Shown here one piece after another: positions 28,272-36,557 of a DNA stretch of 64,000 nucleotides. The position numbers and the translations under genes were made by a program. The stretch is from contig NZ_JBHLUE010000026.1 in NCBI RefSeq assembly GCF_042434095.1, positions 310,001-374,000 of the forward strand, written 5' to 3'. A model generated the notes under the pieces. That model had not been told where the DNA came from. It ran no database searches and saw only the letters and a program-made list of their open reading frames with translations. Source of the DNA: KBS50 sp042434095. Lineage in GTDB: Bacteria > Actinomycetota > Actinomycetes > Mycobacteriales > Micromonosporaceae. Every line of letters starts with the position of its first letter. Positions within the stretch are counted from its first letter, which is position 1.

Positions 28272-29435
28272 GTGCGACGCAGCCGGCGGGGCGGGCCGAG
28301 GCCGGTGACCGGGGAGCACCCCGCCACGCCGTTCGAGATCTTCTTCGACCTGGTCTTCGTGTTCGCGCTGACCAGGATCATCGCGTTCCTGGGCCACGCG
28401 CCCTCCCCGGTGCGGATGGGCCAGGGGCTGCTGTTGCTGATGCTGCTCTGGTTCTCCTGGTCCGGGTACGCGTGGCTGGGCAACCGCACCCGCACGGACA
28501 TCGGCTGGGTGCGGGTGGGCGCCCTGGTGGAGATGGCGGCGCTCTTCGTCGCCGCGCTCGTCATGCCGGACGCCTGGCACTCCGCGCCGGGCGTCGACGG
28601 TCCGCTGATCCTGGCACTGACCTACATCGTCGTGCGGGTGGTGCACCTGCTGCTGTACGTCTGGTCGGTGAGCGGCGACCCGGACCTGCGGGCCCGGATC
28701 GGACGCTTCGGCCTCGCCAGCGCGCTCAGCTGGCTGCCGCTGCTGTTGGGCGCCCTGTTGGGCGGCGCGGCGCAGACCGGGTTGTGGGCGGCGGCGTTCG
28801 TGATCGAGGTGGGTGGGCAGCGGTTCGTCTCCTCGAGCCGGGGCGGCTGGCCGCTGCACAGCCCCGGGCACTTCGCGGAGCGGCACGGGCTCGTCGTGAT
28901 CATCACGCTGGGGGAGTCGCTGATCGCCGCGGGCGTCGGCGCCGGCGCCGGCGTGGCGCGGCCGGCGGTGCTGGTCACGGCGCTGACCGCGCTGGCCGTG
29001 ACGGTCTGCCTGTGGTGGCTGTACTTCGAGTCGGCCGCGCCCGCGGCGCGGGCGGCGCTGCTGCGTGCCACGGGCGAGCGCCGGGACCGGATCGCGAGCG
29101 ACGCCTACAGCCTGGCCCACCTGCCGATGATCGTCGGAATCATCTCCCTCGCCCTGGGCGTCGAGCGGGCCCTGGAGCGCGCGGCCGCCGACGGCCTCTC
29201 CGGATACTGGCTGGGCTGGCCGACCGCGACCAGCCTGTATGCCGGGGCCGTGCTGTTCCTGACCGGCCGCCTGCTGTTCGTCCGGCTGTCCACCGGCACG
29301 GCGCCGGCCGGCCAACTCGTCGCGGTGGTGGCGCCGTTGGCGGCGCTGCCGGTGGGCAGCCTGGTGCCCGCCGAGGCGGCGCTCGCGCTGCTCGCGGCGC
29401 TGCTCGTCGGGACGGTCGTCGCCCAGCGCCGGTGA
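28272..29435 (+). CDS. LtrA-family membrane protein (second copy)
   Basis: The 387-residue protein has the LtrA opening motif TPFEIFFDLVFVFALTR after a basic N-terminus, then about eleven hydrophobic segments. LWFSWSGYAWLGNRTRTD, GHFAERHGLVVIITLGESLIA and CLWWLYFE correspond to motifs in the copy at 18.6 kb. It is shorter and divergent, so it is not a recent duplicate. GTG 28272 is chosen because GGAGGAA lies 4 nt before it. Function is unknown beyond probable transport or membrane adaptation. Confidence 0.8.
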   Translation: MRRSRRGGPRPVTGEHPATPFEIFFDLVFVFALTRIIAFLGHAPSPVRMGQGLLLLMLLWFSWSGYAWLGNRTRTDIGWVRVGALVEMAALFVAALVMPDAWHSAPGVDGPLILALTYIVVRVVHLLLYVWSVSGDPDLRARIGRFGLASALSWLPLLLGALLGGAAQTGLWAAAFVIEVGGQRFVSSSRGGWPLHSPGHFAERHGLVVIITLGESLIAAGVGAGAGVARPAVLVTALTALAVTVCLWWLYFESAAPAARAALLRATGERRDRIASDAYSLAHLPMIVGIISLALGVERALERAAADGLSGYWLGWPTATSLYAGAVLFLTGRLLFVRLSTGTAPAGQLVAVVAPLAALPVGSLVPAEAALALLAALLVGTVVAQRR

Positions 29436-29583
29436 TCGGCGAGGCGCCGACGCTTCCGGCCGCTGCCTGTCGGTCCGGTGGCCGTGGCGGGCGTCCGGTC
29501 CAGGGGCCGAGGATCTTGGAAGGCCGTCCTGGGCGATCTTGTGTCCGGGCGGCTCGGCGGCGCCCGACCCGCCGTGGTCTGCG

Positions 29584-30378
29584 CTAGATGTCGAGAACCA
29601 GCGCCCGGTGGTCCGAGACCTCCGGCTCGGCGAGGATCTCGAACCGCTTGACGGCCGCCACGTCGGAGACCAGCAGGTAGCTCGCGTGGCGTACCGGCTT
29701 ACGGTATTGGGAGGACCGGGTGTCGGCCGTGCCGACCAGGTCGGTGAGACCGACCTCGGCCAGCACGCCGAACGTCTCGCTGTCGGGCAGCAGGTTGAGG
29801 TCCCCGCAGACCACCACCAGGTCGTGGGGGCCGCGGATGCGGCGTACGAGCTCCGCAAGCCGCTCGGCCTGCCGGCGCCGTGCCGGGGTGTCGCCCTTGC
29901 CCGCCGGATCGCGCAGCCCGTGCACCTGCACCACCCACACCGACCGGCCGGTGGCCTGGTCAACGGTGCGCACGGCCAGGGCGATGCGAGGTCGGTCCGC
30001 GATCGTCCACTCATCGTGGTCGACGAACCGCCCGTGCACGAACGCGGATTCGACACCGCAGACGGTCAGGTGCTCGCCGACCAGGGTCGCCAACCCGAAG
30101 TCCTGCCGATGGCGGTCGCCGGCGCCGTCGTACACCGGGCCGGAGTCGCTGGTCACGAAGAACGCCTGGTGGCGCGGCAGCGCGACCCGGACGTCGGCCA
30201 ACAGATCGGCGCGTTGCGGCAGCGTTCGCTCGCCGTCGTCGAAGCGTGTCCATCCGGTCAGCCCCGGGGTCCGCGTCACCTCCTGCAGGCAGACGATCTG
30301 CGCCTCGCTGCCGGGCAGCCAGGCGACAAGCTCGTCGCACAGCGCGCCACCCCAGGCGTTCACGCTCGCAATCCGCAC
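29584..30378 (-). CDS. Endonuclease/exonuclease/phosphatase (EEP) family protein
   Basis: The 264-residue protein has the EEP-fold catalytic blocks in order: SVNAWGG (Asn), CLQEV (metal-binding Glu), VQVHGLRDP, VVCGDLNLLPDSE (Asp/Asn) and SDHRAL (Asp-His) at the C-terminus. The superfamily includes AP endonucleases, sphingomyelinases and inositol phosphatases. No signal peptide is seen, so a cytoplasmic phosphodiesterase is likely. GTG 30378 is used with AGGGG 8 nt upstream. Confidence 0.75.
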   Translation of the reverse strand: MRIASVNAWGGALCDELVAWLPGSEAQIVCLQEVTRTPGLTGWTRFDDGERTLPQRADLLADVRVALPRHQAFFVTSDSGPVYDGAGDRHRQDFGLATLVGEHLTVCGVESAFVHGRFVDHDEWTIADRPRIALAVRTVDQATGRSVWVVQVHGLRDPAGKGDTPARRRQAERLAELVRRIRGPHDLVVVCGDLNLLPDSETFGVLAEVGLTDLVGTADTRSSQYRKPVRHASYLLVSDVAAVKRFEILAEPEVSDHRALVLDI

Positions 30379-30524
30379 CTCGACACCCCTGCCCTGCCGC
30401 CGGCCCGTCCCGGGCACCCGATCTTAAGGACCGGAGCCGACGCGACGGGACGGGCGCGCTGCTCGGCATGAGCGTGATCCGAGCCACTCTCGCGCAATGC
30501 CCACAGTCGCCAGGTGGATCATGC

Positions 30525-31091
30525 CTACTGCTGGTCCTCCGCCGACGGCCGGCCGCCGAACTGCCAGGGATGCACCTCGATGTCCGCGTACCGGTGCGGC
30601 GTGAGGACCCCCCGCGCCGCGTCCGCGTCCGGCGCCTGGATCAGGACGGCCGTACCCAACCAGGTGTGGCCGTCGTCGGCCAGCAGCGGCCCGTACGCGA
30701 TGAGCCCGGCCCGGTCCGCGGGCGGCTCGAGGTCAGCTGCCGGCCCGGCGCCGAGGCCCAGCACGAGGTAGCGGTTGCCGCCCGTCCGGCCGCCGGGAAA
30801 CTGCCACATGGTCCGTGCGAGCAGGTTCCGCCACCGCCGCAACAGCACGTCGCGGTACACCCCGGCCTGGTAGTTGGGCTCGTCGAAGGCGAACGCCCGC
30901 GCGGCCGCGGCGTCGGGAAGATCGACGATGTGCACGCTGCCGGTGGCCGTTTCGCCGTCGTCGGTGAGGGTGGGGCCACGGGCAATCATCCGGTCGGAAT
31001 AGCGATCCATGTACGACCAGTGCGCCTCGACCAGCTCGTCGCGCAGGGCGGCCGAGCCAGGCCGGTCCCGGTGGTAGGCGAGGAACTCCAT
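30525..31091 (-). CDS. Tandem YciI-domain protein
   Basis: The 188-residue protein consists of two YciI-like ferredoxin-fold modules. The first (residues 1-95) contains ARGPTLTDDGETATGSVHIV. The second (~102-186) contains AYGPLLADDGHTWLGTAVLI and EVHPWQF. The shared GPxLxDDG and (D)AxAAR elements show an internal duplication. YciI proteins are possibly muconolactone isomerase-like enzymes; function is not established. ATG 31091 is the only good start. It is divergent from the BlaI-like repressor, 134 bp away. Confidence 0.65.
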   Translation of the reverse strand: MEFLAYHRDRPGSAALRDELVEAHWSYMDRYSDRMIARGPTLTDDGETATGSVHIVDLPDAAAARAFAFDEPNYQAGVYRDVLLRRWRNLLARTMWQFPGGRTGGNRYLVLGLGAGPAADLEPPADRAGLIAYGPLLADDGHTWLGTAVLIQAPDADAARGVLTPHRYADIEVHPWQFGGRPSAEDQQ

Positions 31092-31183
31092 CTCACTCCG
31101 ATCGTGGCGCCCGCTGCTTGTCCGGGTCGGCGGACGGCGCCCGGACGCCGCCGGCCGCCCGCCGCCAGGCTCCGATGTTAGTG

Positions 31184-31204
31184 CTACTACTGTCGGGGTA
31201 GTAG
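31184..31204. promoter_or_regulatory. BlaI/MecI-type operator
   Basis: Perfect arms CTACTAC (31184-31190) and GTAGTAG (31198-31204) flank a 7-nt spacer. This is the classic TACTA...TAGTA dyad bound by BlaI/MecI repressors. It lies 21 bp upstream of the blaI-like ATG, fit for autorepression of the four-gene operon. Confidence 0.8.
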
Positions 31205-31225
31205 AAAGGGTCGGATGGAGGCGGA

Positions 31226-31603
31226 ATGGACGACTCGCGCCGTCCTCGGGGCGCCCTGGAGCGGCAGGTGATGGCGGTTTTGACGGCGGCGGACGGCGCG
31301 TTGAGCCCGGCCGAGGTGCGTGCCCGACTGGGCGACGACCTTGCCTACACCACCGTGATGACCGTGCTGGCCCGGCTGTTCGGCAAGGGCCTGCTGACCC
31401 GGCACCGGGACGGGCGCGCCTATCTCTACCGGCGGTTGGACGGCGACGCCCAGGTGGCCGCGCACCGGATGCACCGCCTGCTGACGGCGGGACCGAACCG
31501 GGCGGCGGTGCTCCGGCAGTTCGTCGACACCCTGTCCGCCGACGACGAACAGCTGCTGACCCAGCTGCTCCGCCATGCCGGCGGCGGCGAGGACAGTCCA
31601 TGA
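31226..31603 (+). CDS. blaI: BlaI/MecI-family transcriptional repressor
   Basis: The 125-residue protein is a typical BlaI-type winged helix (residues ~8-75): RGALERQVMAVL, LSPAEVRARLGDDLAYTTVMTVLARLFGKGLL and RDGRAYLYRRL. A C-terminal dimerisation helix pair follows. In other bacteria such repressors are inactivated through a partner M56 protease when cell-wall synthesis is challenged. The palindrome 21 bp upstream is its probable operator, and the M56 gene overlaps its stop by 4 bp. No beta-lactamase gene is nearby, so the regulated function is presumably the downstream DedA-UppP pair. Confidence 0.88.
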   Translation: MDDSRRPRGALERQVMAVLTAADGALSPAEVRARLGDDLAYTTVMTVLARLFGKGLLTRHRDGRAYLYRRLDGDAQVAAHRMHRLLTAGPNRAAVLRQFVDTLSADDEQLLTQLLRHAGGGEDSP

Positions 31604-32667
31604 TCGTGACCGTCGGATGCGGCCTGCTGGCCTGGTGCGCGGTGGCGTTCGGCGCGCCGCGCCTCGGCCGCCGGCTGCCCCCGGGCAACGCGACCGCGCT
31701 GCTGGTGTCCGCCGCGGCCAGCGTGGCGACCTGCAGCCTCCTGGTGCCCGGCATGATCGCATTCCTGTGGCTCGCGCGGCTGCCCACGGTGATCGATATC
31801 GGGCCGTGGTCGGCCGCGGCGCTCCGGGCCGGCACCCCCGTCCCGCTGGTCGGCGCGCTGGCCTGCGCGGCCTGGGTGGTGTGGCGAACCGGACGCGTCG
31901 CCGCCGTGGCGCTTCGGCGGCTTCGAGCCGTCCGGGCGGTGCGGGCCGAGAACGCCGCCGGTCCGGCGGAGGCCGACCGGCTGCTCGTGCTGGACGTCGA
32001 ACGTCCGGTGGCATTCAGCACGCCGCCACCGGACGGACGGATCGTGGTCAGCACCGGACTGTGGCGCCGCCTGTCGCAGCCGGAACGCCAGGTGATCATC
32101 GCTCACGAGACGGCGCACCTGCGCCGGGGGCACACCTGGTGGCTGCTCGCGGTCGACCTCTGCGTGGCCGCGAACCCGCTGCTGTCGCCGCTCGCCCCGG
32201 CCGTGGCGCAGAGCGTCGAGCGGTGGGCGGACGAGGAGGCGGCCCGGCAGGTCGGGGACCGGCGGCTGGTCGCCCGTACGGTCGCCCGGGCGGCCCTGCT
32301 GACCCGGTCCGCCGGACCCGTCGGCGCGGTGGGCGCCGGTTCGGGCGCCGTCCCGGCCAGGGTGGCGGCGCTGCTGGCCCCGGCGCCCCGCCCGCGTCCG
32401 CTGCTGGTCGCGGCCCTCGCGGCGCTGTCGCTGGCCGCGCTGCTGGCCGCGGCCGGGGTCCAGCGGCAGACCGACGCGATCTTCGACGCCGCTCAACTCC
32501 GGCGGCCGGCCGGCGCCGCGGCGCCGGCCGAACGGCACGGTGCCGGCCGCCAACCACGTACCCGGGTGGTCGCCCGCCCCGGCCCCGCGGCCCGCCCCGG
32601 CCCGGCCCATTCTCCGGCCCGCCCCGGCCCCGCTGCCCGCCCGTCCCGGCCCTCATCAACCGTGTAG
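31600..32667 (+). CDS. M56-family membrane metallopeptidase (BlaR1-like, no sensor domain)
   Basis: The 355-residue protein has transmembrane segments near residues 1-20, 33-58 and 82-100, then the zinc motif HETAH at 169-173 with further acidic residues in RWADEEAA (~208-214). A final hydrophobic helix lies near 265-285. The C-terminal ~65 residues are a low-complexity Ala/Pro/Arg tail with ARPGP repeats instead of the penicillin-binding sensor domain of BlaR1. It probably cleaves or inactivates the BlaI-like partner on an envelope signal. It overlaps blaI by 4 bp and the DedA gene follows after 11 bp. Confidence 0.82.
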   Translation: MIVTVGCGLLAWCAVAFGAPRLGRRLPPGNATALLVSAAASVATCSLLVPGMIAFLWLARLPTVIDIGPWSAAALRAGTPVPLVGALACAAWVVWRTGRVAAVALRRLRAVRAVRAENAAGPAEADRLLVLDVERPVAFSTPPPDGRIVVSTGLWRRLSQPERQVIIAHETAHLRRGHTWWLLAVDLCVAANPLLSPLAPAVAQSVERWADEEAARQVGDRRLVARTVARAALLTRSAGPVGAVGAGSGAVPARVAALLAPAPRPRPLLVAALAALSLAALLAAAGVQRQTDAIFDAAQLRRPAGAAAPAERHGAGRQPRTRVVARPGPAARPGPAHSPARPGPAARPSRPSSTV

Positions 32668-32678
32668 GAGTCCCCGCC

Positions 32679-33368
32679 GTGCCCCTGTCCCACGCCGTCC
32701 TCAGCCTGAATCCCCTCGATGCCCGTTCCCTGTTGCAGACCTTCGGGCTGCTCGGTGTGCTGGTGATCCTCTTCGCCGAGACCGGACTGCTGATCGGCTT
32801 CTTCCTGCCCGGCGACTCGCTGCTGTTCCTCGCCGGCATCGCCGCCTCCCCGGTGGCCGCCGAACTCGTCGGCGTTCAGCTCTCGCTGCCGGTCCTGATG
32901 ATCGGCGCCCCGGTGGCCGCGATCGCCGGCGCGCAGCTCGGGCACCTGCTGGGCGCCCGCTACGGGCGGCGGCTGTTCAACCGACCGAACTCCCGGCTGT
33001 TCCGGGCCGAGTACGTCGAGCGCGCCGAGCACTACTTCACCCGGTACGGGCCGGGCAAGGCCACCGTGCTGGCCCGGTTCGTGCCGATCGTGCGGACGTT
33101 CCTCAACCCGGTGGCCGGCATGCTGCACATGTCCGCCCGCCGCTTCCTGCTGTGGAACGTGATCGGGGGAGTGGCCTGGACCGAGGCCATCCTGCTCGCC
33201 GGCTATCTCCCCGCCCGCAAGCTGCGCGACACGATCGGCGCCACGAACATCGACAAGTACCTCCTGCCGGTCGTAGCGGTGATCGTCCTGCTCTCGTTGA
33301 TCCCGATCGGGGTCGAGGTACTTCGTGCCCGCCGCAACCGCGCGCCTGAGGAGCAGACCACCAGATGA
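32679..33368 (+). CDS. DedA-family membrane protein
   Basis: The 229-residue protein has the DedA/SNARE-associated domain: FAETGLLIGFFLPGDSLLFLAG, the GARYGRRLFNRPNSRLF segment, and FVPIVRTFLNPVAGMLHMSARRFLLWNVIGG with conserved Arg and Pro-Val-Ala-Gly. Several DedA members (UptA type) return undecaprenyl phosphate across the membrane. The start is GTG at 32679 with GGAG 8 nt upstream. It overlaps uppP by 4 bp, so undecaprenyl-phosphate recycling is the natural functional reading. Confidence 0.85.
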   Translation: MPLSHAVLSLNPLDARSLLQTFGLLGVLVILFAETGLLIGFFLPGDSLLFLAGIAASPVAAELVGVQLSLPVLMIGAPVAAIAGAQLGHLLGARYGRRLFNRPNSRLFRAEYVERAEHYFTRYGPGKATVLARFVPIVRTFLNPVAGMLHMSARRFLLWNVIGGVAWTEAILLAGYLPARKLRDTIGATNIDKYLLPVVAVIVLLSLIPIGVEVLRARRNRAPEEQTTR

Positions 33369-34378
33369 GCCACATCACCTACGTCGAGGCCGTCACCATC
33401 GGCGCCCTGCAGGGGATCACCGAGCTGTTCCCCGTCTCCAGCCTCGGGCACAGCGTCCTGCTGCCGGCGCTGCTGGGCGGCCGCTGGGCGCGCGATCTCG
33501 ACGTCTCCGCGCCCGAGTCGCCCTATCTGGCCTTCATCGTCGGCCTGCACGTGGCCACCGCGCTGGCCCTGCTGCTGTTCTTCTGGCGCGACTGGGTACG
33601 CATCCTCACCGGCTTCGGCACGTCGCTGCGGCACCGGCGGATCGCCACTCCCGACGAGCGCCTCGCCTGGATGATCATTTTGGCGACCATCCCGGTCGGC
33701 ATCGCCGGCCTGCTGCTGGAACACACCTTCCGGACCGTGCTCGGCCGGCCGGTCCCGGCCGCGATCTTCTTGACCCTCAACGGCGTGCTGCTCTACGCCG
33801 CCGAACGGCTGCGCCGCCGGGCCGCCGCCGAGCCGGGGACGCAGTCCGTCCGTACCGCGTCGGCGGGACAGCCCGCCCGCACCGGACCGGCGGGGGCGGC
33901 CGTTGCCGGACCGGCGGCGGACCGGGGCGGTTCGTTGCCGGACGGACCCGGCGGCGCCGGGCCGCACACCGACCCGGTCGCCTCCGACCGTCGCATCGCG
34001 ACCCAGAGCATGGGCCGGGCGGTCCTGATCGGCGCGGCGCAGATCCTCGCCCTGCTGCCCGGGATCAGCCGATCCGGGGTGACGATGGCGGCCGGGCTGC
34101 GCAACGGGCTGTCCCACGAGGACGCCGCCCGCTTCTCGTTCCTGCTGGCCACCCCGGTCATCCTCGCCGCCGGGCTGTTGAAGCTGCCGGACCTGTTCGG
34201 GCCGCTGGGCGCCGGCATCGGCGGTCAGGTGCTGGCCGGGAGCCTCGCCTCCGGCGTCGCCGCCTATCTGGCCGTCCGCTTCCTGACCCGCTACTTCGAG
34301 ACCCGCACCCTGACTCCGTTCGCCATCTACTGTTCCGCCGCCGGCCTCGCCAGCCTCGCCTGGCTGGCCATCCGGTGA
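33365..34378 (+). CDS. uppP: Undecaprenyl-diphosphatase (UppP/BacA)
   Basis: The 337-residue membrane enzyme has the UppP signatures GALQGITELFPVSSLGHSVL near residue 12 and LLPGISRSGVTMAAGL near 235. It removes a phosphate from undecaprenyl diphosphate to regenerate the lipid carrier for peptidoglycan and other wall polymers. It also gives bacitracin tolerance in some bacteria. A hydrophilic Ala/Gly/Pro-rich insertion of about 60 residues (near 155-215) lies in the central cytoplasmic loop, making the protein longer than the usual ~275. It overlaps the DedA stop (ATGA) and ends the BlaI-regulated operon. Confidence 0.93.
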   Translation: MSHITYVEAVTIGALQGITELFPVSSLGHSVLLPALLGGRWARDLDVSAPESPYLAFIVGLHVATALALLLFFWRDWVRILTGFGTSLRHRRIATPDERLAWMIILATIPVGIAGLLLEHTFRTVLGRPVPAAIFLTLNGVLLYAAERLRRRAAAEPGTQSVRTASAGQPARTGPAGAAVAGPAADRGGSLPDGPGGAGPHTDPVASDRRIATQSMGRAVLIGAAQILALLPGISRSGVTMAAGLRNGLSHEDAARFSFLLATPVILAAGLLKLPDLFGPLGAGIGGQVLAGSLASGVAAYLAVRFLTRYFETRTLTPFAIYCSAAGLASLAWLAIR

Positions 34379-34485
34379 CCGGTCAGCGTCGGCCGGGTCA
34401 GCCCGCCCACCGCCGGTTCGCGCTCGTCCATGTCGCACCGCCCCTCGCCGCGGACCACCGGAACTTCCGCACGGTACCGGCCACC

Positions 34486-36492
34486 TCACCTCACCGCGGT
34501 CCCCGGGGCCGCGACATCCGGTGCGGCGGCGACCTCGCCAGCACGGCCGGCCGCCGCTCGGTGCCAGGCGGCGCGGCGGAGCAGGCGTAGGCCGTTCAGT
34601 CCGACGATGACGGTCGAGCCCTCATGGCCGGCCACGCCCAGCGGCAGCGGCAGGGTGCCGATCAGGTCCCAGACGACCAGCATGGCGATGAACGAGCCGG
34701 CGATGGCGAGATTTCCGATGACCAGGCGGCGGGCCCGCCGGGCGAGGCCGAGAACCGCGGGCAGGGTGGCGAGCTCATCCCGGGTGACGACCGCGTCGGC
34801 GGTGTCCAGGGCCAGGTCGGAACCCGAGCGGCCCATGGCGATCCCGACGTGCGCGGTGGCCAGTGCCGGGGCGTCGTTGACCCCGTCGCCGACCAGCGCC
34901 ACCCGCTCGCCGCGGGACTGTAGCTCGCGTACCCGATCGACCTTGTCCGACGGCAGCAGGCCGGCGTGCACCTCGGCGATGCCGACGTCGTCGGCGAGCC
35001 GCCGGGCCGCGTGCGGATTGTCGCCGGTCAGCAGGTGCGGCGCCGACCCGGTGAGGGCGGCGAGCCGGGCCACCGCGCGGGCCGCGTCCGGCCGCGGCCG
35101 GTCGGCCAGGCCGAGCACGGCGGCGGGCTCGCCGTCGACCCGGACCAGCACGGCGGTACGTCCGGCCGCCTCGAGCTCCTGGACGGCGCCGCGGAGCCCA
35201 CCGTCCAGGGTGCCCTCGGCGGGCCGGCCGACCTCGACGGTTCGCCCGTCGACCCGGGCGGTGACGCCGCGTCCGGGGGCGGAGGCGAACCCCTCCGCGG
35301 CCCGGATCGGGATGCCGGCCCGGCGGGCCGCGGTGACCACGGCCCGGGCCAGGGGGTGCTCGGACGGGTTCTCCGCGGCGGCGGCCAGGGCCAGCAGTTC
35401 GCGCTCGCTGAGTGCGGCGTCGGGCAGCGGGCGCAGGTCGGCCAGCTGCGGTGTACCGGTGGTGAGGGTGCCGGTCTTGTCGAAGGCGACCCGGGTGGCG
35501 GTGCCGAGGTGCTCAAGCACGACGGCCGACTTGACCAGGACACCGTGCCGGCCGGCGTTGGCGATGGCGGACAGCAGCGGCGGCATGGTGGCCAGCACCA
35601 CCGCGCACGGCGAGGCGACGATCATGAAGGTCATCGCCCGCAGCAGCGTGGGGGTCACCGCGGCGCCGAGGGCCAGCGGGATGGCGAACAGCGCGATCGT
35701 GGCGGCCACCATGCCGATGGAGTACCGCTGTTCGATCTTCTCGATGAACAGTTGGACCCGGGCCTTGGTGGCGCTGGCCTCGGCGACCATCGCGACGATC
35801 CGGGCCAGCACGGTGTCACCGGCCGGCCGGGTGACCCGGACCCGCAGCGCGCCGGTGCCGTTGACGGTGCCGGCGAAGACCTCGTGACCGGGCGCCGTCG
35901 GCGCCGGCAGCGGTTCGCCGGTGATGGTGGCCTGGTCGACCTCGCTCTCGCCGTCGATGACCGTGCCGTCGGCGCCGATCCGCTCGCCGGGGCGGACCAG
36001 CACGACGTCATCCACTCGCAGGTCCGCGGGCTCGACGGTCTCCTCGCCGTGGTCGGTCAGCCGGGTGGCGGTCTCCGGCGCCAGCCGCAGCAGGCCGCTG
36101 ACCGAGTCCTCCGTGCGTTTGGTGGCGACCGCCTCCAGCGCGCCCGACGTGGCGAAGATGACGATGAGCAGGGCGCCGTCCAGGACCTGCCCGATCGACG
36201 CGGCGCCGATGGCCGCCACCACCATGAGCAGGTCGACGTCCAGGCGCCGGGCGCGCAGCGCCTGCAGGCCGGCCCAGCCCGGTTCCCAGCCGCCGGCCGC
36301 GTAGCAGGCCAGGTAGAGCCCCCACAGCAACCAGCCGGGGCCACCGACGAGTTGGGTCAGCAGGCCGAGGGCGAACAGTCCGGTGGCGACGGCGGCCCAC
36401 CGCACCTCCGGCAGCGACCAGACGCTGGTCCGGCGCGGGCCGCGCGACGCGGGTCGGGCGGTGCGTACCGGATCGTCAAGGCTCGTCGTCAC
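34486..36492 (-). CDS. P1B-4-type metal-transporting ATPase (Co/Ni class)
   Basis: The 668-residue pump lacks an N-terminal heavy-metal domain. The membrane metal motif is SPC (294-296) rather than CPC, the phosphorylation site is DKTGT with Asp338, TGE lies near 191, GDGVND near 535, and the last helices hold HEGST (623-627). SPC plus HEGS/T is diagnostic of P1B-4 ATPases such as CtpJ, CtpD and CoaT, which export cobalt, nickel or iron. GTG 36492 is preferred over ATG 36513 because a probable operator overlaps the latter. The divergent ArsR gene matches the NmtR-CtpJ arrangement of mycobacteria. Confidence 0.9.
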   Translation of the reverse strand: MTTSLDDPVRTARPASRGPRRTSVWSLPEVRWAAVATGLFALGLLTQLVGGPGWLLWGLYLACYAAGGWEPGWAGLQALRARRLDVDLLMVVAAIGAASIGQVLDGALLIVIFATSGALEAVATKRTEDSVSGLLRLAPETATRLTDHGEETVEPADLRVDDVVLVRPGERIGADGTVIDGESEVDQATITGEPLPAPTAPGHEVFAGTVNGTGALRVRVTRPAGDTVLARIVAMVAEASATKARVQLFIEKIEQRYSIGMVAATIALFAIPLALGAAVTPTLLRAMTFMIVASPCAVVLATMPPLLSAIANAGRHGVLVKSAVVLEHLGTATRVAFDKTGTLTTGTPQLADLRPLPDAALSERELLALAAAAENPSEHPLARAVVTAARRAGIPIRAAEGFASAPGRGVTARVDGRTVEVGRPAEGTLDGGLRGAVQELEAAGRTAVLVRVDGEPAAVLGLADRPRPDAARAVARLAALTGSAPHLLTGDNPHAARRLADDVGIAEVHAGLLPSDKVDRVRELQSRGERVALVGDGVNDAPALATAHVGIAMGRSGSDLALDTADAVVTRDELATLPAVLGLARRARRLVIGNLAIAGSFIAMLVVWDLIGTLPLPLGVAGHEGSTVIVGLNGLRLLRRAAWHRAAAGRAGEVAAAPDVAAPGTAVR

Positions 36493-36506
36493 GCCGCCAG
36501 CGTACA

Positions 36507-36528
36507 TGCGCATTCACGCAGATACGCA
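36507..36528. promoter_or_regulatory. Operator-like dyad between the P1B-4 ATPase and ArsR genes
   Basis: TGCGCAT (36507-36513) and ATACGCA (36522-36528) form an inverted repeat with one mismatch around an 8-nt spacer. It is central in the 65-bp divergent gap, as expected for an ArsR/SmtB repressor controlling both genes. Confidence 0.55.
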
Positions 36529-36557
36529 AGCAGCCGAGCAGCGCTATGCTGCGGGGC

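Noticed and set aside
31226..32667. Beta-lactam resistance locus (blaI/blaR1/blaZ)
   Set aside because: No beta-lactamase or penicillin-binding domain is encoded nearby, and the M56 protein lacks the BlaR1 sensor domain.
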